Shown here one piece after another: positions 34,424-43,505 of a stretch of DNA of 64,000 bases (its first letter is position 1; each line of letters opens with the position of its first letter). A model generated the notes under the pieces. It was not told where the DNA came from and ran no database searches. It worked only from the letters and a program-made list of their open reading frames with translations. The DNA comes from Bifidobacterium primatium. Lineage in GTDB: Bacteria > Actinomycetota > Actinomycetes > Actinomycetales > Bifidobacteriaceae. The position numbers and the translations under genes were made by a program. The stretch spans positions 149,830 to 213,829 of the forward strand of contig NZ_PEBI01000001.1 of assembly GCF_002802875.1 (NCBI RefSeq), given 5' to 3'.

Positions 34424-35440
34424 TCAGTCCAGCGGATTGGCCTCGAAGTGCACCGGCGGCTCGCCTGCGGCGATGTGCTCGAACTCGGTGAGCACGGAGG
34501 CGCCCATGCGGTTGAGGTCGCAGCCCATGGAACCGGCGATGTGCGGGGTGAGCACCACGTTCGGCAGGCCCCACAGCGGGCTGTCGGCGGGCAGCGGCTC
34601 CTCCGGGTCGGTCACGTCGAGCACGGCGCGGATGCGACCGGAGACGAGCTCCTTCTCGAGCGCCTTGTGGTCGATGACGATGCCGCGGGCGGAGTTGAGC
34701 AGCAGGGCGCCGTCCTTCATGAGGCCGAGTTCATGCGCACCGATCATGCCGGCGGTCTGCGGGATGCCGGGCGTATGGATGGAGACGATGTCGGACTCGC
34801 GGAACACGGTGTCGAGGTCGACCTTCCTGGCACCGTGCTCGGCGGCCTCCTCGTCGGTGAGATGGCGGCTCCAGGCGATGACGTTGAAATCGAACGGCTT
34901 GAGCATCTCCATGAAGTCGCGGGCGATCTGCGCGGTTGCGGTCACGATGCCGACGGTCTTGCCGTAGGTGCCGGCGTCGGCGTAGTTGACCTCACGGTTG
35001 ATGTAGGCGCGCTGCTCGCCATACTGATGCTGCGACAGCGTGTAGTCCTTGCTTTCGAGCAGCGTCACGCCGAGGCAGTACTCGGCCACGGGGATGGAGT
35101 TGGCGGCCTGCACGTTGGTGGCGAAGATGCCGCGATCCTTGGCGATCCTGCGGGCCTCGTCGGTCAGGGACTTGTAGGCGCTGCCCTGGGCGGCGATGAT
35201 GCCCTTGAGCTTCGGCATGGCGTTCAGTACGTCGGCGGTGATCTGCGGGGCCTCCCAGCCGTACCACAGGTAGTCGGCGTCCTTCATGCGATCGAGCGCG
35301 GCCGGGTCGGAGAAGTCGGTGATCTCGGTGTGCTGCTCGATGTTGGCGATTTCGTGCAGACGCTTCCACATGGGTTCCGTCAGCAGCTGCTCCGGCAGGC
35401 CGGGCTTGATGGACATGACGACGTTGAATTTCTCGGACAT
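34424..35440 (-). CDS. D-2-hydroxyacid dehydrogenase family protein
   Basis: 338 residues, expected to interconvert a 2-hydroxy and a 2-keto acid using NAD(P). The catalytic set is present: Arg in LLNSARGIV, Glu in DVTDPEEPLP and His in LTPHIAGSMG. Oddly, the cofactor loop, normally GxGxxG, reads VGIVTATAQIARDF, lacking the second and third glycines. ATG 35440 has AAAGGAG upstream. It is followed by the AGE-type epimerase after 21 bases, suggesting that they act on one pathway. Operators lie upstream at about 35484-35510 and at 35558-35571. Confidence 0.85.
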   Translation of the reverse strand: MSEKFNVVMSIKPGLPEQLLTEPMWKRLHEIANIEQHTEITDFSDPAALDRMKDADYLWYGWEAPQITADVLNAMPKLKGIIAAQGSAYKSLTDEARRIAKDRGIFATNVQAANSIPVAEYCLGVTLLESKDYTLSQHQYGEQRAYINREVNYADAGTYGKTVGIVTATAQIARDFMEMLKPFDFNVIAWSRHLTDEEAAEHGARKVDLDTVFRESDIVSIHTPGIPQTAGMIGAHELGLMKDGALLLNSARGIVIDHKALEKELVSGRIRAVLDVTDPEEPLPADSPLWGLPNVVLTPHIAGSMGCDLNRMGASVLTEFEHIAAGEPPVHFEANPLD

Positions 35441-35557
35441 GACGCTCCTTTGCAATGTCGTTTCACCGGACGGTCATTTTTTGAAATTGATTTCTTAAAA
35501 TCAATTCTCTTTCCGCCTTGAAAACACTGTGCTCTTCGATTTTCATGAATTATTATA

Positions 35558-35571
35558 TGAAACCGATTTCA
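35558..35571. promoter_or_regulatory. LacI-type operator TGAAACCGATTTCA
   Basis: Identical to the site at 30737-30750. It is 118 bases upstream of the hydroxyacid dehydrogenase. A second, AT-richer pair of half sites (GAAATTGATTTC and AAAATCAATTC) lies at about 35484-35510, nearer the gene. Confidence 0.7.
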
Positions 35572-35692
35572 GAATTGCAAACGCGACACGTCGCCGTCTT
35601 GGACCATCAGAATCCGTATTTTCGCGCACGGGCCGCAGCGGGCCGGCCCCGATTCCGACGGCCCTCGCACGGAAAGACCGATACCGCCTGGT

Positions 35693-37294
35693 TCAGGAAC
35701 GAATCTCGGACACGTAAATGTCGGCCGCGTATTCGCCGACCCGCACATTCGCATCCCCCAACGTACGACAGGGACGGCCGCCGCGACGAATCTCGCGGAA
35801 GGCCAAGTCCCTCACCGTGCGCGTCTCGTCGAAGCCCGCGATGAGCGACGGCTCCTCCCCCGACCCGTCGGCGATCTCCACATGCTCGACCGTCACGCGC
35901 TCGATGCCCCGGCCGGGAACGGGATTGTAGTCGGGATTGCACCGCACACGGAAGTCGAACACGCGGCCGTGACGGAACCTCTCGACGCGGATATGGCGAT
36001 ACGCAACGTCTCGCGCGAGGTTGCCGTCACCTACGTCGATGGCCATGACACCGAGGTACCCGGGCTGGTATTCGTTGTGTTCGAGCACGTCGATGTTCTC
36101 GAACACAACGTTCTCGATGACGTCGCCTCCATGCAGGTAGTCGCCGTGCGTGCCGATCATCGTCGGATGCGCCACGTCGGACCACAGCACGCAGTCGCGC
36201 ACGGTCACATTCGTCGTGTCGCCGCGGAACTCCCATCGGCTGCCGTAGACAGCGATGCAGTCGTCGGACGTACGCAGGAAGCAGCGTTCGACGGTCACGT
36301 CGGAGCACGACATCATGTCGATGCCGTCGCTCCAGCCTTCGCAGCTGAACGATTTGAGGTCGCGGATGACGACGCCGCGGGACGAGCCGAGCATCACCGT
36401 GTAGTGCGGTGGATTGATGCAGCAGATACCGGCGATCTCCACGACGCGCGAGTTCGCGACGGCGATTGCGCAGGTGCCGGAGAAACGCCCGAAATCCGCG
36501 AGCGCCAGGATTCCGCGGCCGATGACGCGCACGTCCTCGGCGTGGTCGATGCGTAGCGCGCCTTCGACCACGGCCCCGCCCTCCAGAATCAGCGTGGTGT
36601 GCGGCGGCAGACTCAGTACGCCGTCTTCGACGAAATAATGGCCCGGTTTCACACGAATGACGAGATTACGGTCGGAATCGGCGGAGGATGGGCTGCCATC
36701 GACGTCGTTCGCATCACCGGCGATCGCGCCGTCGACGTCGGCACCGAGGAACCGCGTGCCGTCGAGATAGCCGGCGTCGAGGGGACGGCCTCGACGGATG
36801 TTCTCCAGTTGCAGCAGCACGTCCCGTCCCAATGTATTCGGCCCGTCCATACGTCCCTTCACGACGACGTCGGCCTTGTCGCCGGGACGTTCCAATGCAT
36901 CGGCGTCCGCGATGGATCCGGCGAAGAGATGCAGGTTGTGACGACGGTCATGATTGAGTTCCATCGACAGGTTCGCCGGCCGGTCGAGCCGGAACACGAC
37001 CCGCCGCGGCTCCACCTGTGGGGCAATGTCCAAGGCAAGCGGCCGGATGTCCGCCGTATAGCAGTACCACCAGCCGGGACGCGTGACCTCGACCTCCACG
37101 ACGCCTTCGAAGTCGAAGTACGCCATCGACGCCTCGGAGACGTCGTGCATATCGACCTTCACGCGGTAAGTGGGCACCTCATGCCATGCATCATTGCCGA
37201 CGGTTCGCACGCGCACGATCAGATTGTGCTGCAATACGGCGCCTGCGGGCACCGGATACATACGAATCGCGGAATCATCGGAAGACGGAATCAT
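35693..37294 (-). CDS. Glycoside hydrolase 28-like right-handed beta-helix enzyme
   Basis: 533 residues, no signal peptide. An N-terminal beta-sandwich (residues 1-190) precedes a beta-helix with PPHTTLILEGGAVVEG, WSDGIDMMSCSDV, the Asp pair in LRTSDDCIAVYGSRW and IGTHGDYLHGGD, positions matching GH28-type catalytic sites. An N-terminal sandwich before the helix is also seen in GH49-type enzymes, so family membership between GH28 and relatives is uncertain. ATG 37294 has AGGAGC upstream. It follows the first lyase on the same strand after 84 bases, beyond a terminator hairpin, so it may be expressed by read-through. Confidence 0.75.
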   Translation of the reverse strand: MIPSSDDSAIRMYPVPAGAVLQHNLIVRVRTVGNDAWHEVPTYRVKVDMHDVSEASMAYFDFEGVVEVEVTRPGWWYCYTADIRPLALDIAPQVEPRRVVFRLDRPANLSMELNHDRRHNLHLFAGSIADADALERPGDKADVVVKGRMDGPNTLGRDVLLQLENIRRGRPLDAGYLDGTRFLGADVDGAIAGDANDVDGSPSSADSDRNLVIRVKPGHYFVEDGVLSLPPHTTLILEGGAVVEGALRIDHAEDVRVIGRGILALADFGRFSGTCAIAVANSRVVEIAGICCINPPHYTVMLGSSRGVVIRDLKSFSCEGWSDGIDMMSCSDVTVERCFLRTSDDCIAVYGSRWEFRGDTTNVTVRDCVLWSDVAHPTMIGTHGDYLHGGDVIENVVFENIDVLEHNEYQPGYLGVMAIDVGDGNLARDVAYRHIRVERFRHGRVFDFRVRCNPDYNPVPGRGIERVTVEHVEIADGSGEEPSLIAGFDETRTVRDLAFREIRRGGRPCRTLGDANVRVGEYAADIYVSEIRS

Positions 37295-37330
37295 GACGGC
37301 CTGCTCCTATCAATAATCAATCGAAAAAAT

Positions 37331-37361
37331 GATGGACGGCCCCGTTCGGGAGCCGTCCATC
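37331..37361 (-). terminator. Terminator hairpin after lyase 1
   Basis: GATGGACGGC (37331-37340) pairs with GCCGTCCATC (37352-37361). On the minus strand the hairpin is followed by ATTTTTTCG. Only 36 bases separate it from the next gene start, leaving little room for a promoter, so it may act as a partial attenuator. Confidence 0.8.
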
Positions 37362-37378
37362 AGGGGAATCACCGGGAA

Positions 37379-40300
37379 TCACTGAGCCTTACGACGCAGG
37401 GACAGTGCGATGCCGGCAGTCAGCGCGATGACGGCGAGCGCTGTCACGCCGATGACGGATGCACCGGTGCGGGAGAGACGGGCACTGTTGCCGGAGGCGT
37501 TGCCCTGGACGTCGGTCTTGCCGTTCGCGGCGTTGGAACCGTTGCCGGAGGTGTTGCCGCCGTTGGGCTTGGTGCCGTTCTGACCATTGGAGCCATTGGC
37601 GTTGGTCGAACCGGCGTTGCCGTTGTTGTTCGAACCGCTGTTGTTCGAACCGGAACCGCTGTTGTTGCCGGTGTTCTCGTCGTCGCCCGGCACCTTGACG
37701 GCGTCGTGATAGGTGAACTGCAGCCAGTTGGCGGTCTTGGTGTCGGCCGCGGCGGCCGGAGTCGCGGCGGCGCCGAGGCGCAGGGCCGGCGCGCACTTGG
37801 TCACGTCGGGCCTGTCGGTGGCGCACGAGGCGTCGTCGCCGATCACCGTCTGCTCGACCATGCGGCCGTCGTGGCTCAGGTAGCTGATGCCGATCCAGCT
37901 GGTCATGGCGAACTTCTCGTTCTCGCCCACCTTGTCGGCGGAGGCGGTGATTGGGTTGGTGCCGTCGGCGGCCTTCTCGCCCACGGACAGGTACTTGCCG
38001 GTCGTCGCGTCCTGCACGGAGTAGGTCTCGTCGGCGTTGGTCACCAGTCGGTAGACGGTCGCGTCCTTCTGCTTGGCGCCCACGGCCACCGTGCCGTCGC
38101 TGCGGGTGGTGAAGTAGGAGTCCGTGGTCTCGGTGGTGTAGTTCTTCGGCAGCACGCCTCCGGTGATGGAGTTGGAGCCTTCGGGGACCTCACCGTACTG
38201 GGCGATGGCGTTCCATGCGGTCTGGTACCACGGCGCGATGCGCGTGCGGATCTGGAAGTACGGCTTGGTCGTGCCGGCCTTCTCGGCCTTGCCGTTGTAC
38301 GAGGTGAGCGTGTCGAAGTTGAGGTTGTCGTAGTGCACGAAGCCCTCGGGACGGCTTGCCGCGGCGGCCTTGGCCATCCACGTGGTGTCGACGCCGGGCA
38401 CCTTGGAGTAGTGTGCGAGCGCGGTCTCGTAGATCGGGCGGAGCTGTCCGCGGTACACGCCCTGCTCCTCCATGGTGCTCCACTTGGCCCAGTTGTCGGT
38501 GCGGCCGAAGATGTTGTCGATCGGCTGCGCCTTGAGTTCGCCTTCGCCGCTGAACATGTTGTACTGGGCGGCCCAGTTGTATGCCTTGGCGAGCTTATTG
38601 TTCTCGAGGCCCCACAGATCGTCGCCCTGCTGTTCGGCGATGGCGCAGATGTCGCCCATGGCGCCGACGCCGAGCTGGCCGTGCGCCTGGTCTCGCGCGG
38701 ATTCGGCGGTCTGGCCCCAGTCGCTCACGTAGTTGACGATCGATCCGTTGATGTACGGGCTCTTGTACATGTTCACGGCGTTGTCGTAGATCTCGGCGTT
38801 GTCGGTGGCCACGCCGATGGCGATCATGGTGTTGATGGGGATCACGTCCCAGTTGCCGTTGGCGTTCATGGGCGCGCCGCCGTCCTGGATCACCGGGTAG
38901 ACGACGTTGAGCAGCAGGTTCTGGAACCTGGCGAAGTCGGCGGCCTTGTAGCCGCTGTATCCGCCGTCGTAGTAGCGCACGATCTCGGCCGCGTTGATGA
39001 GCTTGTCGGTGGAGAGGGACGCGCCGAGGATCTGGTCGCGGCCGTCGAGGATGTCGAGTTTGTCGGACCATCCGTTGAGGATCTGCACGGTCTTGTCGGC
39101 GTACTTGCCTTCACCGGTGACGACCCATTCCAGTGCGTTGAAGTAGGCTGCGGCGCTGGCCTTCTCGTAGTAGGCGATGTTGCCGTGTCCGGGCTGGTCT
39201 CCGCGGCCGACGCCCTCCTGCGGGGTGTCGACGAAGTCGGCGGATGCGGTGTTGTCGGGCGCGGTGTTCTTCAGGCGCAGGTAGTCGGAGTACCAGGGGT
39301 CCTCCTTCTTGGCCACGTGCTCCTTCATGGCGTCGAGCTGCTGTTCGCTGAGCGTGACGCCGGGGTGGTTGAACACGCGTACAGTCACGTCGTCGCTGGC
39401 CTTGGCGGCGCCGTTGGCGTAGTTGACGGTGACGGTGCGGCTGCCGGCCTTCAGTCCGGTGATAGCGGCGGACAGCACGCCATCGGCGCTGGTCACGGCG
39501 GCGCCGTCGACGCTGTAGTGGCTGGCGTCGGCATCGCCGTTGACGGGCGTCCACTGCACGGTGGCGTTGGTGCCGTTCACGGTGGCGTGGGCTTCGAGCA
39601 GGTTGGCCGGGGCCTCTTCGAACGTGTACTTGTACACGTGGTGGTCGCCGGCGACGGCGGTCATGCCGCTGTCGGTGGCCCGCACCGGGGACTGCGCGCC
39701 TTCGGCTCCATCGCGCAGCGAGTTGAGGTGCGTGGCGATGGCGATCTTGCCGGCCTTGGCGTATTCATGCAGGTAGAAGCGTTCGTTCCACAGCACGGCG
39801 GGGGCGGTGGCCCTGACCTCGTAGGCGTTGCCGTTCATGTTGTAGTACGGCTGGTTCTTTGCGGTGCCGTAGTTCTGGATGGTCAGGTATTTGCCGTTGG
39901 CGAGCGATTTGATGGCGTAGGTGGTCTGCTGGGCGCCGCCCTTGCCGTCGTACTCGGATGCGGTGTAGTCGTAACCGTAGATGGCGAACAGCGAGGCGTT
40001 GTCCTTGGAGTCGACGGTGGTGACGGCTCCGGTGCTCTTGTTCACCGCGAGGTATCGGCCGTCGTCGGTCTTGATGTTCACGATCTTCTGCGCGGTCTCG
40101 CCGTTGGCGATGTATGAGGAGAACGGCGTCTTCACGGCAAGGTCGACGGGCTTTTCGTCATCGGCGTAGGCGGCGTCCACATAAGGTCGGAGACTGCCGT
40201 CGTCGGCGCGGGTGGAGTAGAGGTCGGAGCCGGTGGTGCCCGTGGTGGACAGGCGCAGGGTCATGGTCTTGTCGCCGGCGGCCTTGGCGTCATTGACGAG

Positions 40301-40774
40301 TCTGGTGATGTCGATGCCGAAGGAGACGTTGCCGCCTGCCATGTCGACGCTTACGGCATCGGCGTCGCTGGCGATCGGCTTCGTGGACCAGGTGATGTTG
40401 CTTTCGCTCCATGCGGTGTCGGTGTCGGCGCCGTCCTTGCTCAGGTTCTCGCTGGCGCGCTGCACCTTGAGCGTGTTGGCGGCGTTCTTCTTCGACATGT
40501 TCAGGGTGACGGACCTGGCGTCGGCCCTGATGCCGGAAAGGTCGAGGCGCATGTAGGAGTCGATGTCGTTCTTGACGATGAGGGCGCCGTCGGCGTGGGC
40601 GTTGCCGGCGTCGGACCCCCAGACCCATGCGTTGTCCTTGATGACGTCGTCCACGGTGTCCGCGTATGCGGCGGTTCCCGTGGCCGCCAGTCCCACGGCG
40701 GCCATCATCGCGCCGCTGACTGCGACGCCTATGACCGCGCCGCAGATGGTCCTTGCTTTCTTCAATACTGTCAA
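37379..40774 (-). CDS. Cell-wall-anchored polysaccharide lyase with alginate-lyase fold (lyase 1)
   Basis: 1131 residues from TTG 40774, preceded by GGAGGAAGGG; an ATG at 40861 would place the operator side inside the gene. Signal peptide (LKKARTICGAVIGVAVSG..AYA), then a DNRLRE/CBM96-like beta-sandwich (about 40-200), beta-trefoil-like segments (GRYLAVNKSTG, GKYLTIQNYG), and a helical alginate-lyase domain (about 470-840) with LDGRDQILGASLS, GNWDVIPINTMIAIGVA and GQTAESARDQAHGQLGVGAM. An Asn/Gly/Ser-rich linker leads to the sorting signal LSRTG near residue 1100, a hydrophobic segment and RRKAQ. It would cut a uronate-containing polymer at the cell surface by beta-elimination. Polymer not identified. 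Operator at 40866-40877. Confidence 0.85.
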   Translation of the reverse strand: MTVLKKARTICGAVIGVAVSGAMMAAVGLAATGTAAYADTVDDVIKDNAWVWGSDAGNAHADGALIVKNDIDSYMRLDLSGIRADARSVTLNMSKKNAANTLKVQRASENLSKDGADTDTAWSESNITWSTKPIASDADAVSVDMAGGNVSFGIDITRLVNDAKAAGDKTMTLRLSTTGTTGSDLYSTRADDGSLRPYVDAAYADDEKPVDLAVKTPFSSYIANGETAQKIVNIKTDDGRYLAVNKSTGAVTTVDSKDNASLFAIYGYDYTASEYDGKGGAQQTTYAIKSLANGKYLTIQNYGTAKNQPYYNMNGNAYEVRATAPAVLWNERFYLHEYAKAGKIAIATHLNSLRDGAEGAQSPVRATDSGMTAVAGDHHVYKYTFEEAPANLLEAHATVNGTNATVQWTPVNGDADASHYSVDGAAVTSADGVLSAAITGLKAGSRTVTVNYANGAAKASDDVTVRVFNHPGVTLSEQQLDAMKEHVAKKEDPWYSDYLRLKNTAPDNTASADFVDTPQEGVGRGDQPGHGNIAYYEKASAAAYFNALEWVVTGEGKYADKTVQILNGWSDKLDILDGRDQILGASLSTDKLINAAEIVRYYDGGYSGYKAADFARFQNLLLNVVYPVIQDGGAPMNANGNWDVIPINTMIAIGVATDNAEIYDNAVNMYKSPYINGSIVNYVSDWGQTAESARDQAHGQLGVGAMGDICAIAEQQGDDLWGLENNKLAKAYNWAAQYNMFSGEGELKAQPIDNIFGRTDNWAKWSTMEEQGVYRGQLRPIYETALAHYSKVPGVDTTWMAKAAAASRPEGFVHYDNLNFDTLTSYNGKAEKAGTTKPYFQIRTRIAPWYQTAWNAIAQYGEVPEGSNSITGGVLPKNYTTETTDSYFTTRSDGTVAVGAKQKDATVYRLVTNADETYSVQDATTGKYLSVGEKAADGTNPITASADKVGENEKFAMTSWIGISYLSHDGRMVEQTVIGDDASCATDRPDVTKCAPALRLGAAATPAAAADTKTANWLQFTYHDAVKVPGDDENTGNNSGSGSNNSGSNNNGNAGSTNANGSNGQNGTKPNGGNTSGNGSNAANGKTDVQGNASGNSARLSRTGASVIGVTALAVIALTAGIALSLRRKAQ

Positions 40775-40865
40775 TGCAGTACCCTTCCTCCCGCCGGCCG
40801 CTGCGCCGTCGGATTCGATGTGCGTTCTTGCTGAACCGCATTCCGCCCTACCGGAAAACATCTAT

Positions 40866-40877
40866 GTAACCGGTTTC
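40866..40877. promoter_or_regulatory. LacI-type operator GTAACCGGTTTC
   Basis: Combines the GTAAC half of one operator type with the GGTTTC half of the other, upstream of lyase 1. This suggests that the two operator classes in the locus may be read by overlapping regulators. Confidence 0.6.
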
Positions 40878-40991
40878 AAAGCAGACTACCCCAGTATACA
40901 ACGCCAAATGAGTCAGCGGCGCCGGGCGAGTGCGAAGGACATCCGAGATAGGCAGGGCATCGAACTTCGGAAGAAGACGACGGCACGCCGG

Positions 40992-42077
40992 CTAGCGTCT
41001 CGGCAGCGAATCGCGCAGAATGACGTCGGGCCTGGCATGCAGGAAGATGAGACGATGGCCGAGACTCCGGTATTCGTCATCACTGAGCAGTACGTTCTCC
41101 ACGGCCGCCTTCCCCATGTCCTGCAGCGGCAGATGCACGGTGGTCAACGCCGGGTAGACGTCGACGGCGTAGGGGATGTCGCCGAAGCCGGTGACGCCCA
41201 CCTGTCGCCCCGGTTCGATGCCTGCGGCACGCAGCGCGGTCATGGCGCCGATGGCCATGACGTCGTTCAGCGCCACGACGCAATCCGCGCCGGCACCGCC
41301 GTAGAGCGCCCCCTCCCCTGGCGGAAGCAACCGGTCGCGAATCATCTGCGAGACGACTGCGAAACCGGTCTCACGACGAAACCCGCCATTGGCCACGGCG
41401 CGCGGATCGATGTCGACGCCGCCTTCGGCAAGCGCCTTGACCACGCCACGGTACCGCTGGCCGGAGGAACGGTACCCGTCATTGCCCTTGAGTATCACCG
41501 GCCGACGATATCCGGCATCCCGCAGCAGTTTTCCGATGGCATGGCCCCCGTCCTCGTTGCCCACGTCGATGGCCGGGAACGGCATGTCGCGGTCGAGAAC
41601 GAACACGACGCGGCCGCCGGCGTCGGAGTAGCGCTTCAGCTCCTGTTGGAGTTCCTGCCTCGTATGGTCGTTGACGTTCTCGCTTTCCGAGATGATGATG
41701 CCGCGTGGCCGGGAGGCGATGAACCCGCTGATGCGATCCAATTCCTCGGCGCCGTCCGATGCCACGCCGATGGCGACGTCGACGCCGCGTTCGGACGCCG
41801 CCTTGACGACACCCTGCGAGACGCCGGCGAAATACGGGTCGGAGATGTCGGAGACCAGCAGCGCGATGTTCGACGACGAGCCCTTGGCCACGGCCTGCGC
41901 GAAGGCGTTGGGCCGGTAGTTGAGCCGCCGTGCCGCCGCCGTCACCTTGGCGTAGGAGTCTTTGCGCACCTTGCGTGTGCCGCCGTTGAGCGCGCGCGAC
42001 GCGGTGGCGATGGAGACGCCGGCCTCCCTGGCCACGTCCATAAGCGTCGCCGCCCTGCCATGATGACCCGTCGTCAT
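40992..42077 (-). CDS. LacI-family transcriptional regulator (2)
   Basis: 361 residues. Helix-turn-helix LMDVAREAGVSIATASRALNG, hinge RRLNYRPNAFAQAVA, sugar-binding domain with LLVSDISDPYFAGVSQGVV and VTGFGDIPYAVDVYPALTTVHLP. ATG 42077 follows GGAGG at a long spacing of about 11 bases. A partly symmetric GGTAAACGATTGCC lies upstream near 42139-42152. Its half site resembles the GTAAGC sites before the second MFS gene more than the GAAACC sites, so it may regulate that carrier; this is an inference. Confidence 0.92.
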   Translation of the reverse strand: MTTGHHGRAATLMDVAREAGVSIATASRALNGGTRKVRKDSYAKVTAAARRLNYRPNAFAQAVAKGSSSNIALLVSDISDPYFAGVSQGVVKAASERGVDVAIGVASDGAEELDRISGFIASRPRGIIISESENVNDHTRQELQQELKRYSDAGGRVVFVLDRDMPFPAIDVGNEDGGHAIGKLLRDAGYRRPVILKGNDGYRSSGQRYRGVVKALAEGGVDIDPRAVANGGFRRETGFAVVSQMIRDRLLPPGEGALYGGAGADCVVALNDVMAIGAMTALRAAGIEPGRQVGVTGFGDIPYAVDVYPALTTVHLPLQDMGKAAVENVLLSDDEYRSLGHRLIFLHARPDVILRDSLPRR

Positions 42078-42205
42078 CGCCGTCCATCCTCCATATGCAT
42101 GTATCCGACACTTCTCCGGCATCCTGTGACGATGCCGCGGTAAACGATTGCCGTACCAATGACGAAGTCTAGCACCGCCGCCCTGCCAGGCAGAGCGACC
42201 CGACT

Positions 42206-43291
42206 TCACCGAGCCGGGACCACGGCGACGGAGCCGCGGATCTTCAGCTGCGTGGGCATGGTCACGTCGTGTCCGAGCCCGTCGAGACCGAGCTTGACCG
42301 CCATATGGCCCATGTTGGCGAACGGCGCGTGCACGGTGGTCATCGGCACGACCAGATCCTCGGCGAAGGGCATGTCGTCGAAGCCGCCGACGGAGACGTC
42401 GCCGGGCACGCTCTTGCCGAGCTTGTGCAGCGCGGCGATGGTGTACAGCGCCATGGCGTCGGTGACGGCGACGACGGCCGTGCAGCCGGGAACCATGGGA
42501 TAGGCGGCCATCACGTTCGCGATGACGCTGTCGCGGTCGTCGTCGATGGGTACGTTGATGCGGTCGTCATAGGGTATGCCGGCCTCGCGCAATGCGCGCA
42601 GGAAACCGTCGTATCGTGCGTTGAACACGCTGGAGTCGGGTTTCCTGCCGACGAACATGAACGACCGGTGACCGAGCGAGATCATGTATTTCGTCATCTC
42701 GTAGGTGCCGCTTTCGTTGGCGTAGTCCACGACGGCGATGCGCGGGTCGAGGCCCATGCGGGGACGGGCGAGCACCACCACGTCGGTGCCGACGGAGGCG
42801 AACTTGTCGACGTAGTCGTTGAGGACGTCGTTGACCGGCGCGCCGATGACGTCGCTGGCGGTCAGGACGACCAGTCGCGACCGCTGGGAGAGCAGGTTGT
42901 CGAATATGGGTTCGGGATCGTCCCAGTTGCCGCCGGTGGACTGCAGGCGGAACGTCATGTTCCGGTCGGCGGTCTCGCGCTCCACGCCGGCGGTCATCTC
43001 GCCGTAGGTGCCGCCGTAGATGTGGTCCACGACCAGGGTGACGGAGTTGGGCGGCGTGGTGAGCGCCAGGGCGTGCGCGTTGGGGATGTAGCCGAGCTCC
43101 TCGATGACCTTCCGCACCTTGGCGCGCGTGGCCTCGGAGACGCGGTTGCCGCCGCGCATCACGCGCGAGACGGTGGCGGTGGAGACGCCGGCCGCTTCGG
43201 CGATGTCGCGGATGTTGACGTTGCCGGTTCGGGCGGGACCGGGGCCGTGATGCCTTGCCTCGTCGCCTTCGGACTGCTCATAGCGACTCAT
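42206..43291 (-). CDS. LacI-family transcriptional regulator (3)
   Basis: 361 residues. Helix-turn-helix NIRDIAEAAGVSTATVSRVMRG after a 23-residue hydrophilic N-terminus; ligand domain starting VTLVVDHIYGGTYGEMTAGV and ending VGGFDDMPFAEDLVVPMTTVHAP. GGAGGG lies before ATG 43291. Upstream, GTAACTGATTTC at 43385-43396 matches the GTAACT operator class found before the ABC binding protein, lyase 2 and the first MFS gene, so this is the best candidate regulator of those genes, with autoregulation. Confidence 0.92.
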   Translation of the reverse strand: MSRYEQSEGDEARHHGPGPARTGNVNIRDIAEAAGVSTATVSRVMRGGNRVSEATRAKVRKVIEELGYIPNAHALALTTPPNSVTLVVDHIYGGTYGEMTAGVERETADRNMTFRLQSTGGNWDDPEPIFDNLLSQRSRLVVLTASDVIGAPVNDVLNDYVDKFASVGTDVVVLARPRMGLDPRIAVVDYANESGTYEMTKYMISLGHRSFMFVGRKPDSSVFNARYDGFLRALREAGIPYDDRINVPIDDDRDSVIANVMAAYPMVPGCTAVVAVTDAMALYTIAALHKLGKSVPGDVSVGGFDDMPFAEDLVVPMTTVHAPFANMGHMAVKLGLDGLGHDVTMPTQLKIRGSVAVVPAR

Positions 43292-43384
43292 GTCGTCCCT
43301 CCGTTTGGTGTCGTGATGACCGCCGCCGCGGAATCGTCGTCACCGATTCCGACGTCGCGGTCGTCATTGTTGTGCTGTTGTAGT

Positions 43385-43396
43385 GTAACTGATTTC
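43385..43396. promoter_or_regulatory. LacI-type operator GTAACTGATTTC
   Basis: Lies 94 bases upstream of LacI 3 and matches the GTAACT-half-site class (22652, 47741, 47873). Consistent with autoregulation. Confidence 0.6.
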
Positions 43397-43505
43397 CTTT
43401 ACAAAAGCGGCGGCATCGGAAGGAGTCGATGCCGCCGCATTCAGCATGGTGGTGGATGTGCTGAAACTTGTTACATTGCCGTCGTCGTTTTCGATGGCGG
43501 TTCGG

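Noticed and set aside
36599-40117. Open frame of 1172 codons on the plus strand opposite lyase 1
   Set aside because: Repetitive Gly/Val/His composition is typical of an antisense shadow; lyase 1 on the minus strand has recognised domains, a signal peptide and a sorting signal.
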